This document shows, piece after piece, positions 16,176 through 22,092 of a stretch of 38,082 nucleotides of DNA. The translations under genes and the position numbers were made by a program. Source of the DNA: a virus; the IMG/VR virus record IMGVR_UViG_3300044730_000332, positions 1 through 38,082 of that record. One strand, 5' to 3'. The stretch's first letter is position 1; each line of letters starts with the position of its first letter. Below the pieces are notes generated by a model. That model was not told where the DNA came from and did no database searches. It was given only the letters and a program-made list of their open reading frames with translations.

Positions 16176-16397
16176 TTATTCAGGCCAATCGCAGGCCACG
16201 ATCATGGCGCCCAAAGCTGCTTCTGCACGAGGGATACTGGGCTCATCAAAAGGTTGATCATAGACCGCCAGTTGATAGCGAACATTGGGTGCAGAACCCA
16301 CAGTGATGACCAAGCTGCGATTCTCAGGCACCGCAGCCCATGCTCGTATCGCAGCAAGATCTTCATGTCGGGGAATATCATAGAGTTGACGGTTCAT
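16176..16397 (-). CDS. Hypothetical small protein (73 aa)
   Basis: Function unknown. The ATG at 16397 is chosen because a TAAATA box lies 4 nt upstream (spacer CAAG, the same as at 35865); a longer frame starting at 16415 would begin upstream of the box. The sequence has an N-terminal helix (EDLAAIRAWAAVPENRS), two strands (LVITVGS, VRYQLAVYD) and a C-terminal helix, a compact alpha/beta protein. It ends 14 nt before the lipoprotein ATG and just after that gene's late box. No signal peptide. Confidence 0.6.
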   Translation of the reverse strand: MNRQLYDIPRHEDLAAIRAWAAVPENRSLVITVGSAPNVRYQLAVYDQPFDEPSIPRAEAALGAMIVACDWPE

Positions 16398-16401
16398 CTT
16401 G

Positions 16402-16407
16402 TATTTA
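16402..16407 (-). promoter_or_regulatory. Late-type box TAAATA for the 73-aa gene
   Basis: TAAATA, then CAAG, then the ATG at 16397 on the minus strand. Confidence 0.6.
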
Positions 16408-16468
16408 CACCACACAGGTTAATTTTGTAGCTGCGAAGCAGCAGCGCGAGATTGTTGTGCAGAAAATT

Positions 16469-16714
16469 TTACACATAATCCTCGCCAGGAACACGATGTA
16501 TGATATCCCAGTAGCGTAACACAAACTCTGACTCTAATGTGCTGTCAGTGGGTATCCAATATCTGCAACGATTCAGGTGCACTTCCATGGGCAGGTTATT
16601 GGCCTGTGCCCAAGACCAAGCGGAGTCACCGCCGTGATCCAAGTGTTCATTGAGTATGCCATAACAGCGCATGGGTGTTTGCACTGTGCGTTCTGCTGTG
16701 GTTAGTTTGCGCAT
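16469..16714 (-). CDS. Hypothetical small protein (81 aa)
   Basis: Function unknown. The open frame is longer, but the ATG at 16714 is selected by a TAAATA box 5 nt upstream (spacer CTTCC); the upstream part of the frame is antisense to the divergent 56-aa gene. The protein is rich in Trp/Tyr/His (DSAWSWAQANNLPMEVHLNRCRYWIPTDS) with an acidic C-terminus, and it looks like a genuine folded small protein. Divergent late boxes 43 bp apart serve this gene and the 56-aa gene at 16779. Confidence 0.6.
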   Translation of the reverse strand: MRKLTTAERTVQTPMRCYGILNEHLDHGGDSAWSWAQANNLPMEVHLNRCRYWIPTDSTLESEFVLRYWDIIHRVPGEDYV

Positions 16715-16719
16715 GGAAG

Positions 16720-16725
16720 TATTTA
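16720..16725 (-). promoter_or_regulatory. Late-type box TAAATA for the 81-aa gene at 16714
   Basis: TAAATA, then CTTCC, then the ATG at 16714 on the minus strand. Confidence 0.6.
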
Positions 16726-16767
16726 AGTTTTTACTGAGCGTAGAAGCCCATAAACAGGAAGGGCAAT

Positions 16768-16773
16768 TAAATA
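16768..16773 (+). promoter_or_regulatory. Late-type box TAAATA for the 56-aa gene
   Basis: TAAATA, then TTAAC, then the ATG at 16779. Confidence 0.6.
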
Positions 16774-16778
16774 TTAAC

Positions 16779-16949
16779 ATGAGCACAGAGTATAACATAC
16801 GCACAGATTGGGATGCACATGGTGAACGATACACTGTGCTGAAGAACAATCGTGTGGTGATCATCACTCGCTGTAGAAGCATTATCACGAAATGGTTTCC
16901 CTTGATGTGGATGGACACTAGTGGGATACCTGATGTGGTTGGGATCTAG
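16779..16949 (+). CDS. Hypothetical small protein (56 aa)
   Basis: Function unknown. The start is decided by the TAAATA box 5 nt upstream; the open frame goes further up but without a signal. The sequence begins MSTEYNIRTDWDAHGERYTVLKN and continues with a basic and hydrophobic stretch (VVIITRCRSIITKWFPLMWM), perhaps amphipathic. It may form a short operon with the two plus-strand mini-genes that follow. Confidence 0.55.
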   Translation: MSTEYNIRTDWDAHGERYTVLKNNRVVIITRCRSIITKWFPLMWMDTSGIPDVVGI

Positions 16950-16979
16950 CATAATTACAAGACAACATAAAGGACTGAC

Positions 16980-17147
16980 ATGACGATTTGGCTATTGGTA
17001 TTTTGGTTGCAGTATCCGGAAAATCACACAGTGTATACAGAGTATAAGACTGAACGAGAGTGTAGAGATGCAGAGCACTTATGGCAGCGCAGACTGAACA
17101 TAGTGGGTTCACAGCTGAGAGCGGAGTGCAGGGAGAAACGATTATGA
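16980..17147 (+). CDS. Small protein with hydrophobic N-terminus (55 aa)
   Basis: A short gene with good signals: AAAGGA lies 5 nt before the ATG, and its TGA overlaps the ATG of the next gene (ATGA). The N-terminus MTIWLLVFWLQYP is hydrophobic and may be an export signal or membrane anchor. The remainder has two Cys (ERECRDAE and RAECREK) separated by a helix, in the style of small exported phage proteins with a disulfide. Function unknown. Confidence 0.6.
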   Translation: MTIWLLVFWLQYPENHTVYTEYKTERECRDAEHLWQRRLNIVGSQLRAECREKRL

Positions 17148-17302
17148 AATGGCTGATCTTCCTGATATATTGGATCAGTCTAGTATATACAATGCGACAG
17201 GGCGATCTATGGATGTGGTTGATACTGATGCCTTCATTCTTGTTGCTGTGGATGTGGGCTGAGGAACAAGATCAGGACAATGGCCCCGCTGCAATGGATT
17301 AG
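17144..17302 (+). CDS. Small membrane protein (52 aa)
   Basis: Coupled by ATGA to the preceding gene. Two hydrophobic segments (WLIFLIYWISLVYTM and MWLILMPSFLLLWMW) are separated by the charged turn RQGDL, so it is likely a two-pass inner-membrane peptide with an acidic tail (EEQDQD). Small hydrophobic phage proteins can be holins, antiholins or superinfection-exclusion proteins; nothing here decides. Its last codons contain one copy of the GGCCCCGCTGC repeat. The non-coding region begins at its stop. Confidence 0.6.
   Translation: MKWLIFLIYWISLVYTMRQGDLWMWLILMPSFLLLWMWAEEQDQDNGPAAMD
17282..17292 (+). repeat. GGCCCCGCTGC short repeat, copy 1
   Basis: First of five exact plus-strand copies (17282, 17603, 17810, 25857, 30937). 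This one lies at the end of the 52-aa gene; the other four are between genes. Confidence 0.6.
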
Positions 17303-17306
17303 CGTA

Positions 17307-17360
17307 TATGCGTTTACACGCATAATTGCACAGTAAATGCAGAAAAGTGTGATTTACTGT
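17307..17360. repeat. Two adjacent inverted repeats (hairpins)
   Basis: A 7-bp stem with loop TTAC (17307-17324), then a perfect 9-bp pair ACAGTAAAT/ATTTACTGT with a 13-nt loop (17330-17360). They start 5 nt after the stop of the 52-aa gene. No U-tract follows. Confidence 0.6.
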
Positions 17361-17602
17361 TGGCCTGAATGCTTGTAGAGGCCGCTAAAGCAGCCGTGGG
17401 AGACCAAATGGTGTGGTTTAGTGTGACAAAGTGCAATAAAGTGTGGAATTGTGTGACCATTTGAGCATAGCCTCTCCAACCACCGGTCTTGACTCTTGTA
17501 ACACTATGGATTCTACCCTAGGATCAGTCTCGTTTGAACCGTTTGAACCATTCTTCCACCATGGAATCAGCGTTTTTAACTGGATACCGACTGGTATACA
17601 GT

Positions 17603-17613
17603 GGCCCCGCTGC
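17603..17613 (+). repeat. GGCCCCGCTGC short repeat, copy 2
   Basis: Followed at once by AGGGG, so CCCC can pair with GGGG around a small loop in the transcript. Confidence 0.6.
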
Positions 17614-17809
17614 AGGGGTTATGGTGTCATAGTGCTAGACACTAGCTTGTAGTATGTGTGTATGATGTCATATACAGCGGCGTGATCAACTCTGAGTCTA
17701 CGTGCTACCATATCTATACAGTGGTCTTGCTGCCAGCTTTCTCTTACACTGAGATAGAACAGTCTATTCATACGCCAATAACGCTTGAGCTAGGTGATCT
17801 GTTGGCATA

Positions 17810-17820
17810 GGCCCCGCTGC
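17810..17820 (+). repeat. GGCCCCGCTGC short repeat, copy 3
   Basis: Lies 27 nt before the promoter at 17848; no G-rich partner nearby. Confidence 0.6.
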
Positions 17821-17847
17821 TGTATATACTAGAATAGCCAAAAACCA

Positions 17848-17876
17848 TTGACACGCTGTTAAAAGTATCGTATAAT
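17848..17876 (+). promoter_or_regulatory. Sigma70-like promoter of the 93-aa gene and tRNAs
   Basis: TTGACA, 17-bp spacer, TATAAT. First promoter of the early array; probably also transcribes the two tRNA genes. Confidence 0.85.
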
Positions 17877-17918
17877 ATACACATGCTTAAGAAACGAGCA
17901 CTAGCTAGGAGCAGAGAA

Positions 17919-18200
17919 ATGACATTACCAGATGAAAGATATCGTGCAGTCAAGAATACCATGGAGTTTCTCATTAGGTTAAGTGCCGGAGAATACCCAC
18001 GTGTGCCCAAGGCAGTTCGTGAAGAAGCACGATCATTGCTGCGACACTATCCCAACACCTGGGACATGCAACGTGCAGCAGAGGGGGCACCAGAGATATT
18101 CCAGGAACGCATGGAGGATCTTCACAGGTTCGTAGCTGCGGGATCACGTCAAGCAGCAGACACCGAAGCGGAACTCTTGAGAGGATATCGAGAGTTGTAA
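17919..18200 (+). CDS. BPSL0761-like small protein (93 aa)
   Basis: Seen: MTLPDERYRAVKNTMEFLIRLS, then VPKAVREEARSLLRHYP, then a helical tail. The order DERxRAV...FL...P..VR..AR.LLRHYP is the signature of the BPSL0761 family, known from proteobacterial genomes without an assigned role. AGGAG lies 8 nt before the chosen ATG. A second ATG at 17883, only 6 nt after the -10 box, is in frame and would add 12 residues if the message is also read without a leader. It is followed after 8 nt by tRNA genes. Its presence hints at a proteobacterial host. Confidence 0.75.
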   Translation: MTLPDERYRAVKNTMEFLIRLSAGEYPRVPKAVREEARSLLRHYPNTWDMQRAAEGAPEIFQERMEDLHRFVAAGSRQAADTEAELLRGYREL

Positions 18201-18208
18201 CAAGTTTG

Positions 18209-18286
18209 GGGCCTCTAGCTCATGTTGGTTAGAGCAGTGGACTCATAATCCATTGGTGCCGAGTTCGACTCTCGGGGGGCCCACCA
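18209..18286 (+). tRNA. tRNA with CAT anticodon (Met or Ile2)
   Basis: A complete cloverleaf can be drawn: acceptor GGGCCTC pairs fully with GGGGCCC (one G-U), D-stem GCTC/GAGC, anticodon stem GTGGA/TCCAT with loop CTCATAA, T-stem CCGAG/CTCGG with TTCGACT, and an encoded CCA. The first pair is G-C, so it is not an initiator. CAT may read AUG, or AUA if the C is changed to lysidine; the sequence alone does not decide. Confidence 0.93.
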
Positions 18287-18291
18287 CACAG

Positions 18292-18368
18292 CAGCCCTTA
18301 GCTCAGTTGGATAGAGCAACAGCCTTCTAAGCTGTAGGTCAGAGGTTCGAATCCTCTAGGGCTGGCCA
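18292..18368 (+). tRNA. tRNA-Arg (TCT anticodon)
   Basis: Complete cloverleaf: acceptor CAGCCCT/AGGGCTG, D-stem GCTC/GAGC, anticodon stem ACAGC/GCTGT with loop CTTCTAA, T-stem AGAGG/CCTCT with TTCGAAT, discriminator G and encoded CCA. It reads AGA/AGG, codons often rare in the host but used by phages. Only 5 nt separate it from the CAT tRNA, so the two are one transcript. Confidence 0.95.
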
Positions 18369-18404
18369 CGTTAACAGCTGCGCAGCAGCAGAGAGAGTAG
18401 TAGC

Positions 18405-18551
18405 ATGTATCAGCATCCGAACCCCATGGATCCCTTTGATGGCGTCAAACGTTGGTATCGCACACTGTGGCCTGCGCAGCGTGTGGGAGTGTGGCTGTGC
18501 TGCGCTGTAGCTGTATACCTAGCATTCCAGTGGGTCACCATGAACCCTTAG
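18405..18551 (+). CDS. Small membrane protein (48 aa)
   Basis: A polar head (MYQHPNPMDPFDGVKRWYRTLWP) is followed by one hydrophobic segment (GVWLCCAVAVYLAFQWV), consistent with a single-pass inner-membrane peptide. The ribosome site is weak (GAGAG 8-10 nt upstream). It lies 36 nt behind the tRNA-Arg gene and probably shares that transcript. No family recognised; the composition looks like a real protein. Confidence 0.5.
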   Translation: MYQHPNPMDPFDGVKRWYRTLWPAQRVGVWLCCAVAVYLAFQWVTMNP

Positions 18552-18579
18552 ACCGCAGCGAGATACTGAGAAACCCAGG

Positions 18580-18604
18580 AACCCTTAGGGTTATAGGGTC
18601 TTTT
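18580..18604 (+). terminator. Possible weak terminator after the 48-aa gene
   Basis: Short stem AACCC/GGGTT (18580-18592) followed after 8 nt by TTTT. Weak; it sits just before the promoter at 18614. Confidence 0.3.
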
Positions 18605-18613
18605 GCCTTTTGG

Positions 18614-18642
18614 TTGACATTTTGGCTCTGTGGCTGTATACT
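18614..18642 (+). promoter_or_regulatory. Sigma70-like promoter of the 56-aa gene at 18667
   Basis: TTGACA, 17-bp spacer, TATACT. Confidence 0.8.
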
Positions 18643-18666
18643 ATGCTTTTACTGAGAGGAGCAGCT

Positions 18667-18837
18667 ATGCCAGACCTAGAGCAGAGAGTGCGACTGTTTG
18701 AACAGCAAGAACAATTCTTATCTTCCCTCACAGCAGCACAGAGACAGCAGCTGGCTGAGCTGCTCAGAGCAGACCTTGTGAAGTTTGATGCTGGCCGTGT
18801 TGAGCTCTACATCTACAACACAGAAGATTTTGGTTGA
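18667..18837 (+). CDS. Hypothetical helical protein (56 aa)
   Basis: GAGGAGC lies just before the ATG, which decides the start. The sequence (MPDLEQRVRLFEQQEQFLSSLTAAQRQQLAELLRADLV) is one long amphipathic helix rich in Gln/Glu/Leu, likely a coiled coil, with a short tail. The stop overlaps the -35 of the next promoter. Function unknown. Confidence 0.6.
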   Translation: MPDLEQRVRLFEQQEQFLSSLTAAQRQQLAELLRADLVKFDAGRVELYIYNTEDFG

Positions 18838-18862
18838 CACTTTGGTGAAAAGGTGCTATAAT
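18834..18862 (+). promoter_or_regulatory. Sigma70-like promoter of the GIY-YIG-like gene
   Basis: TTGACA, 17-bp spacer ending TGC, TATAAT. The ATG at 18869 follows only 6 nt after the -10, so the transcript should be leaderless. Confidence 0.85.
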
Positions 18863-18868
18863 TATAAC

Positions 18869-19207
18869 ATGAACTTAGAAAAGCCCACCCGCAAGAAACG
18901 TGTTGACCGCACTCATATCATCTATGAGCTACGTGTCAACGGAGACAACTACATAGGAGTCACTGCCAAAACAGAGACTACTATTAATAAGTCAGTTCTT
19001 GCTCGTGCAGCCAAGCACTTCTATCGTGCCAAACGTGAGAACAAGGACTGGCTGCTTTGCCGGGCCCTGCGTGGTCTCAACGACAAGAGCGAGATCGAAG
19101 TACTAGTTCACGAAACACTGCGAGGCAAGGCCGCTGCCCACAAGCGTGAGGTAGAACTACGTCGCGCAATTAACCCTACGCTGAACACGGATGTTCGTGG
19201 GGACTGA
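18869..19207 (+). CDS. GIY-YIG-like nuclease domain protein (112 aa)
   Basis: After a basic N-terminus the sequence reads IIYELRVNGDNYIGVTAKT, which matches the two strands of the GIY-YIG fold (IY at 18-19 in place of GIY, YIG at 28-30). Arg46, Glu95 in the EVELRRAINPTLN helix and Asn106 could be the usual Arg, metal-binding Glu and Asn. The full GIY triad is altered, so activity is uncertain. It may be a free-standing homing-type (Seg-like) nuclease or a domesticated relative. The start is set by the ATG 6 nt after the -10 box; no ribosome site exists. Confidence 0.55.
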   Translation: MNLEKPTRKKRVDRTHIIYELRVNGDNYIGVTAKTETTINKSVLARAAKHFYRAKRENKDWLLCRALRGLNDKSEIEVLVHETLRGKAAAHKREVELRRAINPTLNTDVRGD

Positions 19208-19236
19208 TTGACAGAGTGGCAAAACACTGCTATAAT
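19208..19236 (+). promoter_or_regulatory. Sigma70-like promoter of the 56-aa gene at 19261
   Basis: TTGACA, 17-bp spacer ending TGC, TATAAT, then the common leader with AAGGAGCGA. Confidence 0.88.
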
Positions 19237-19260
19237 ACACACATGTTAACAAGGAGCGAT

Positions 19261-19431
19261 ATGATTACAGAAGACATTAACGTTATCGAAGGCATCAAAG
19301 CCCGTTTGAATACAGGCATGCTGGAGACCATGATCTACATTGATGCTAACTCAGAAGAGTTCACCCTGGCAGAGCTTAGGGCCTACTTTAGAGTCAAAGC
19401 AGAATTCCAAAAATTGTTTGAACCAGCCTAA
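19261..19431 (+). CDS. Hypothetical small protein (56 aa)
   Basis: AAGGAGCGAT stands directly before the ATG. An upstream ATG at 19243, 6 nt after the -10 box, is in frame and could give a form 6 residues longer from a leaderless read. The protein is acidic and helical (MITEDINVIEGIKARLNTG, then FTLAELRAYFRVKAEFQKLF). It is followed after 11 nt by the 69-aa gene, so both share a transcript. Function unknown. Confidence 0.6.
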   Translation: MITEDINVIEGIKARLNTGMLETMIYIDANSEEFTLAELRAYFRVKAEFQKLFEPA

Positions 19432-19442
19432 GGAGACCCAGC

Positions 19443-19652
19443 ATGGCACAGGTAGAAGGCAGGACCGTCAAGGTTGGGGACTGGGTGGGCTTCAAGGCTG
19501 ATGTTGAACAATGTGGGCAGATCATAGAGATCAAGAGCAGCTACATGGGGCACGCTCTGGTCCTAGAGAACAAGGCAGGGTTCCACGGTGACTACATTGG
19601 TGGGCAAACAATAACCACAGAGCAGGCCAGGGATTGTTGGCTGGAAGGTTGA
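19443..19652 (+). CDS. Small SH3/KOW-like protein (69 aa)
   Basis: AAGGAG lies 8 nt before the ATG. The sequence has VKVGDWVGFKADVEQCGQIIEIKSS, a strand-turn-strand pattern like small SH3-type barrels (KOW, Hfq-like or plasmid-borne control proteins), then LVLENKAGF and a C-terminal helix. Such small barrels often bind nucleic acid or a protein partner; this is inference from pattern. The stop overlaps the next promoter. Confidence 0.55.
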   Translation: MAQVEGRTVKVGDWVGFKADVEQCGQIIEIKSSYMGHALVLENKAGFHGDYIGGQTITTEQARDCWLEG

Positions 19653-19677
19653 CAAAGCAGCAGCTTGATGCTATAAT
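19649..19677 (+). promoter_or_regulatory. Sigma70-like promoter of the 89-aa gene
   Basis: TTGACA, 17-bp spacer ending TGC, TATAAT, then a leader with AGGAGCGAA. Confidence 0.88.
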
Positions 19678-19710
19678 AGACACTTACACTAACAAACATA
19701 GGAGCGAACT

Positions 19711-19980
19711 ATGAAAGCATTAGAGAAGTTTATAGAGCAGAAGAATCACTGGAACTCATTCTTCCAGGGCGAGCAATACGAGATCGCTACACGCCAAGGG
19801 CGTCAACGTGTAGCGGACATGATTGACTCTGCACTAAGTCCAGAAAACCTAACATGCGACGGAGAGCTGCCTAGAGCAGAGGTACAACGCCGCTACAAGG
19901 AATTGATGACAGCTGCCAAGCAGTTGAAGAAGTTGGATCCGTCAGTTACATTCTACGAATATTCAGAGGAGATTGCATAA
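19711..19980 (+). CDS. Hypothetical helical protein (89 aa)
   Basis: The ATG is 3 nt after GGAGCGAA. The protein is helical, with a basic segment (TRQGRQRVADMID) and AEVQRRYKELMTAAKQLKKLDP near the C-terminus. No family recognised. Its stop shares bases with the next ATG (TAATG), so it is translated with the 144-aa gene. Confidence 0.6.
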   Translation: MKALEKFIEQKNHWNSFFQGEQYEIATRQGRQRVADMIDSALSPENLTCDGELPRAEVQRRYKELMTAAKQLKKLDPSVTFYEYSEEIA

Positions 19981-20414
19981 TGGGCACACGATCAAGAGTA
20001 GCAGTCATGCATGGCGATGTCTGCAAAAGCGTCTACTGTCACTATGATGGCTATCTAGACTACACAGGCCGCATCCTGCAGGCCCACTATGATTCCACAG
20101 CAGCAAATGAGTTGATTGCACGTGGGGACAATTCGGGCGTCAAAGAGACTCTAGCTGAGATGAACTTCTACGAGGATCGGGAAGCTGAGGGTGAGGACGT
20201 TGAAGAGTTTGTTAACAGCACTCCCTGGGCAGTGGCACACTCATTCGAAGAGTTCCTTGATCAGGTCCAGGGTTGCTATGGTGAATACTACTATGTCATG
20301 CGGGATGGAGTATGGTATGCGGGTTGCGTATACGACACTGAGGGCTTGATCAAGAACGGTTTGGTTGCACTCAAAGACGCAATTGCTGCGATAGAAGCAG
20401 CAGATGTGGCATAA
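19980..20414 (+). CDS. Conserved phage protein (144 aa)
   Basis: The opening MGTRSRVAVMHGDVCKSVYCHYDGYLDYTGRIL marks a family found in very many phages (and some prophage regions) with no assigned function; recognised by memory of the pattern. A variable acidic middle is followed by AHSFEEFLDQVQGCYGEYYYVMRDGVWYAG, also typical. Two Cys, His and Asp in the N-terminal motif could bind a metal. Co-translated with the 89-aa gene by TAATG. Confidence 0.8.
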   Translation: MGTRSRVAVMHGDVCKSVYCHYDGYLDYTGRILQAHYDSTAANELIARGDNSGVKETLAEMNFYEDREAEGEDVEEFVNSTPWAVAHSFEEFLDQVQGCYGEYYYVMRDGVWYAGCVYDTEGLIKNGLVALKDAIAAIEAADVA

Positions 20415-20437
20415 AAACAACAGGCCACAAACAGGGG

Positions 20438-20466
20438 TTGACAACTCCCCTGTTTGAGTGCATAAT
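20438..20466 (+). promoter_or_regulatory. Sigma70-like promoter of the AAA ATPase gene
   Basis: TTGACA, 17-bp spacer, CATAAT, then a leader with AGGAGCGAA. Confidence 0.82.
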
Positions 20467-20503
20467 AGAGACTATGTTAACAACACACACAGGAGCGAAA
20501 TCC

Positions 20504-21604
20504 ATGCGTATCACACTAAGCCAAGGCCAATACGGCGCCAAAAGCAATCAGATCTATCCCGGCATTGAACTGGATATGGTTGGGGACTTTGTCACAGAAG
20601 CCAACAACGGTTGGGAAGGCTACATCAAGGCTCGCTCAGGCTACAACATCAAGGGTGGCGGCGAGACCTGCAAGGTCTGGTGCAACCAAAGTGACATTGC
20701 TACCATGGCGGCTCCAGCAGGCGTTACCATGTTGCAGGCTCTGGCTAAACCCGCTAAGGCTGGCAAGAACGATGCTACTGTTACAGACTTTACGCAGGTC
20801 AAAGTGCCAGACTCTGCTGTCGCAGACGAAACTGATGAGCAGATCATCGAGCGCACTAGACTGCGCTTTGAGATCCTCAAGGACATGACCAAAGCAGTCA
20901 AGACTGGTGACGTTCGTGCTATGATCGTCACAGGCCCTCCAGGTGTGGGCAAGAGCTTTGGTGTTGAAGAAGTTCTAGCCAAAGATGACCTGTTCGATCT
21001 CATGGGACAGCGCAAGCCCAAGTATGAGATCGTCAAGGGTGCTATGAGTGCCATTGGCCTGTATAGCAAGCTCTACAAATACAGTGATCCCAAGAACATC
21101 ATTGTGTTCGATGACTGCGACTCAATCCTTTTGGACGACGTTGCACTTAACATTCTCAAGGCCGCTTTGGACACTTCAAAGAAGCGTACCATTTCGTGGA
21201 ACACTGACAGCCGTGTGCTACGCTCAGAAGGAGTGCCTGACAAGTTTGATTTCAAGGGCGGTGCTATCTTTATCACCAACTTGAAGTTTGAGAATGTTCG
21301 CTCTAAGAAACTGCAGGAGCACTTGGCGGCCCTAGAGTCACGCTGTCACTTCATCGATCTGCGCATGGACACAGACCGTGAGAAGGTTCTGCGTATCAAG
21401 CAGATCGTCAAAGACGGCATGTTGGACTCCTATGAGCTTGAGGATGTTGCCAAGGACGAGATCGTGGACTTCATCCTTGAGAACCGTAGCCATATGCGAG
21501 AGCTGAGCCTGCGAACTGTTTTGAAGTGTGCAGACTTGAAGAAGAGCTTCCCTACTAACTGGCAGAACATGGCCAAGGTCACTGTTATGAAGGGCATGGC
21601 CTAA
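20504..21604 (+). CDS. AAA-family ATPase (366 aa)
   Basis: Residues 1-95 form a separate beta-rich domain (ITLSQGQYGAKSNQIYPGIEL, with GYIKARSGY and CKVWCNQSDI). The ATPase core follows: Walker A GPPGVGKS (144-151), Walker B IIVFDDCD (Asp203, Asp204), sensor-1 Asn259 in FITNLKF and a possible arginine finger at Arg280 in ESRCHFID. Such single-AAA proteins recur in large phages next to other early genes and are thought to remodel protein or DNA complexes; the partner here is unknown. GGAGCGAA lies 9 nt before the ATG; another in-frame ATG at 20474, just behind the -10 box, would add 10 residues. Nearby MoxR and VWA genes make a chaperone role plausible. Confidence 0.85.
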   Translation: MRITLSQGQYGAKSNQIYPGIELDMVGDFVTEANNGWEGYIKARSGYNIKGGGETCKVWCNQSDIATMAAPAGVTMLQALAKPAKAGKNDATVTDFTQVKVPDSAVADETDEQIIERTRLRFEILKDMTKAVKTGDVRAMIVTGPPGVGKSFGVEEVLAKDDLFDLMGQRKPKYEIVKGAMSAIGLYSKLYKYSDPKNIIVFDDCDSILLDDVALNILKAALDTSKKRTISWNTDSRVLRSEGVPDKFDFKGGAIFITNLKFENVRSKKLQEHLAALESRCHFIDLRMDTDREKVLRIKQIVKDGMLDSYELEDVAKDEIVDFILENRSHMRELSLRTVLKCADLKKSFPTNWQNMAKVTVMKGMA

Positions 21605-21605
21605 T

Positions 21606-21821
21606 ATGAGTGAGTGCCAATACATAGGGTCAGAGCAACGACAGTGGCCCTACACCATGTGTGGACAAAAGAATCTTGAGGGCAAGAGCTATTGTGCAGA
21701 TCACTATTGGGTGGTCTACAAGAAAGGAAGCTCTAACCTCAAGAACAACACCAAGGCCATTGATGCAGAGATCGCAGAGCTGAAACGGCTACAAGAACTC
21801 GAGGAGATTGAAAATGTTTGA
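21606..21821 (+). CDS. GcrA-like zinc-knuckle protein (71 aa)
   Basis: Seen: Cys4, then PYTMCGQKNLEGKSYCADHYWVVY with Cys19, Cys30 and His33, then a charged coiled C-terminus. The pattern C...CG......G.SYC..H is that of the C-terminal part of GcrA-type cell-cycle regulators of Alphaproteobacteria and of small phage relatives; here the DNA-binding N-terminal helix-turn-helix is missing. It may bind sigma70 or RNA polymerase as GcrA does, but that is inference. It starts 1 nt after the AAA ATPase stop and overlaps the next gene by 8 nt. Confidence 0.6.
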   Translation: MSECQYIGSEQRQWPYTMCGQKNLEGKSYCADHYWVVYKKGSSNLKNNTKAIDAEIAELKRLQELEEIENV

Positions 21822-22014
21822 TAGTATCGTAAAGGTCACCGTGGCCATAGCACTGATCATCCTGCTATTGGCCATTGGACCCTGGTTGGTGATTTGGGCC
21901 CTGAATACTCTGTTCCCTGTGCTGGCTATCCAGTTCACATTTTGGACATGGTGTGCTGTGGTTATCTTGGGCACGTTCTTTCGAGCGAATGTGTCTGTAA
22001 AACGGAAGGATTGA
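21814..22014 (+). CDS. Small membrane protein (66 aa)
   Basis: GAGGAG lies 8 nt before the ATG, inside the end of the zinc-knuckle gene. Two hydrophobic segments (IVKVTVAIALIILLLAIGPWLVIWAL and LAIQFTFWTWCAVVILGTFF) and a short basic tail (VKRKD) point to a two-pass inner-membrane protein with the tail in the cytoplasm. No family recognised; a holin-like role cannot be excluded but the early-type promoter upstream argues against it. Confidence 0.65.
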   Translation: MFDSIVKVTVAIALIILLLAIGPWLVIWALNTLFPVLAIQFTFWTWCAVVILGTFFRANVSVKRKD

Positions 22015-22016
22015 GC

Positions 22017-22045
22017 TTGACCTTAGATCAGCGTTCTGTTATTAT
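22017..22045 (+). promoter_or_regulatory. Sigma70-like promoter of the HTH-like gene
   Basis: TTGACC, 17-bp spacer, TATTAT (a TATAAT lies 3 nt further on, at a 20-bp spacer). The -10 is enclosed by a perfect 9-bp palindrome, a likely operator. Confidence 0.65.
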
Positions 22046-22059
22046 AATAAAACGCTGAT
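22027..22059. promoter_or_regulatory. Perfect 9-bp inverted repeat around the -10 (operator candidate)
   Basis: ATCAGCGTT (22027-22035) and AACGCTGAT (22051-22059), arms 15 bp apart, centred on the -10. Arm centres are about 24 bp apart, just over two helical turns, as for a dimeric repressor. The gene it controls encodes an HTH-like protein, so self-regulation is possible. Confidence 0.6.
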
Positions 22060-22092
22060 GAAGTTCAGCTCAACAACAAAGGAAACTTAAAC

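Larger units (their letters stand above)
17303..17847. other. Structured non-coding region (about 545 bp)
   Basis: No convincing gene: the open frames here lack ribosome sites and protein-like composition. It holds two adjacent perfect hairpins (17307-17324 and 17330-17360), a third (GGCCT/AGGCC, 17362-17383), several imperfect GTGTGG/GTGTGA repeats near 17400-17460, and two copies of GGCCCCGCTGC. Candidate roles: terminator or processing signals of the operon before it, a non-coding RNA, or a replication origin. It separates the mixed-strand genes from the early region. Confidence 0.5.

Noticed and set aside
17443-17652. Open frame of 69 codons in the non-coding region
   Set aside because: No ribosome site, odd composition, and it crosses a GGCCCCGCTGC repeat and hairpins.
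18209-18368. tRNA genes as an attachment site or prophage border
   Set aside because: No integrase nearby and phage genes continue on both sides.
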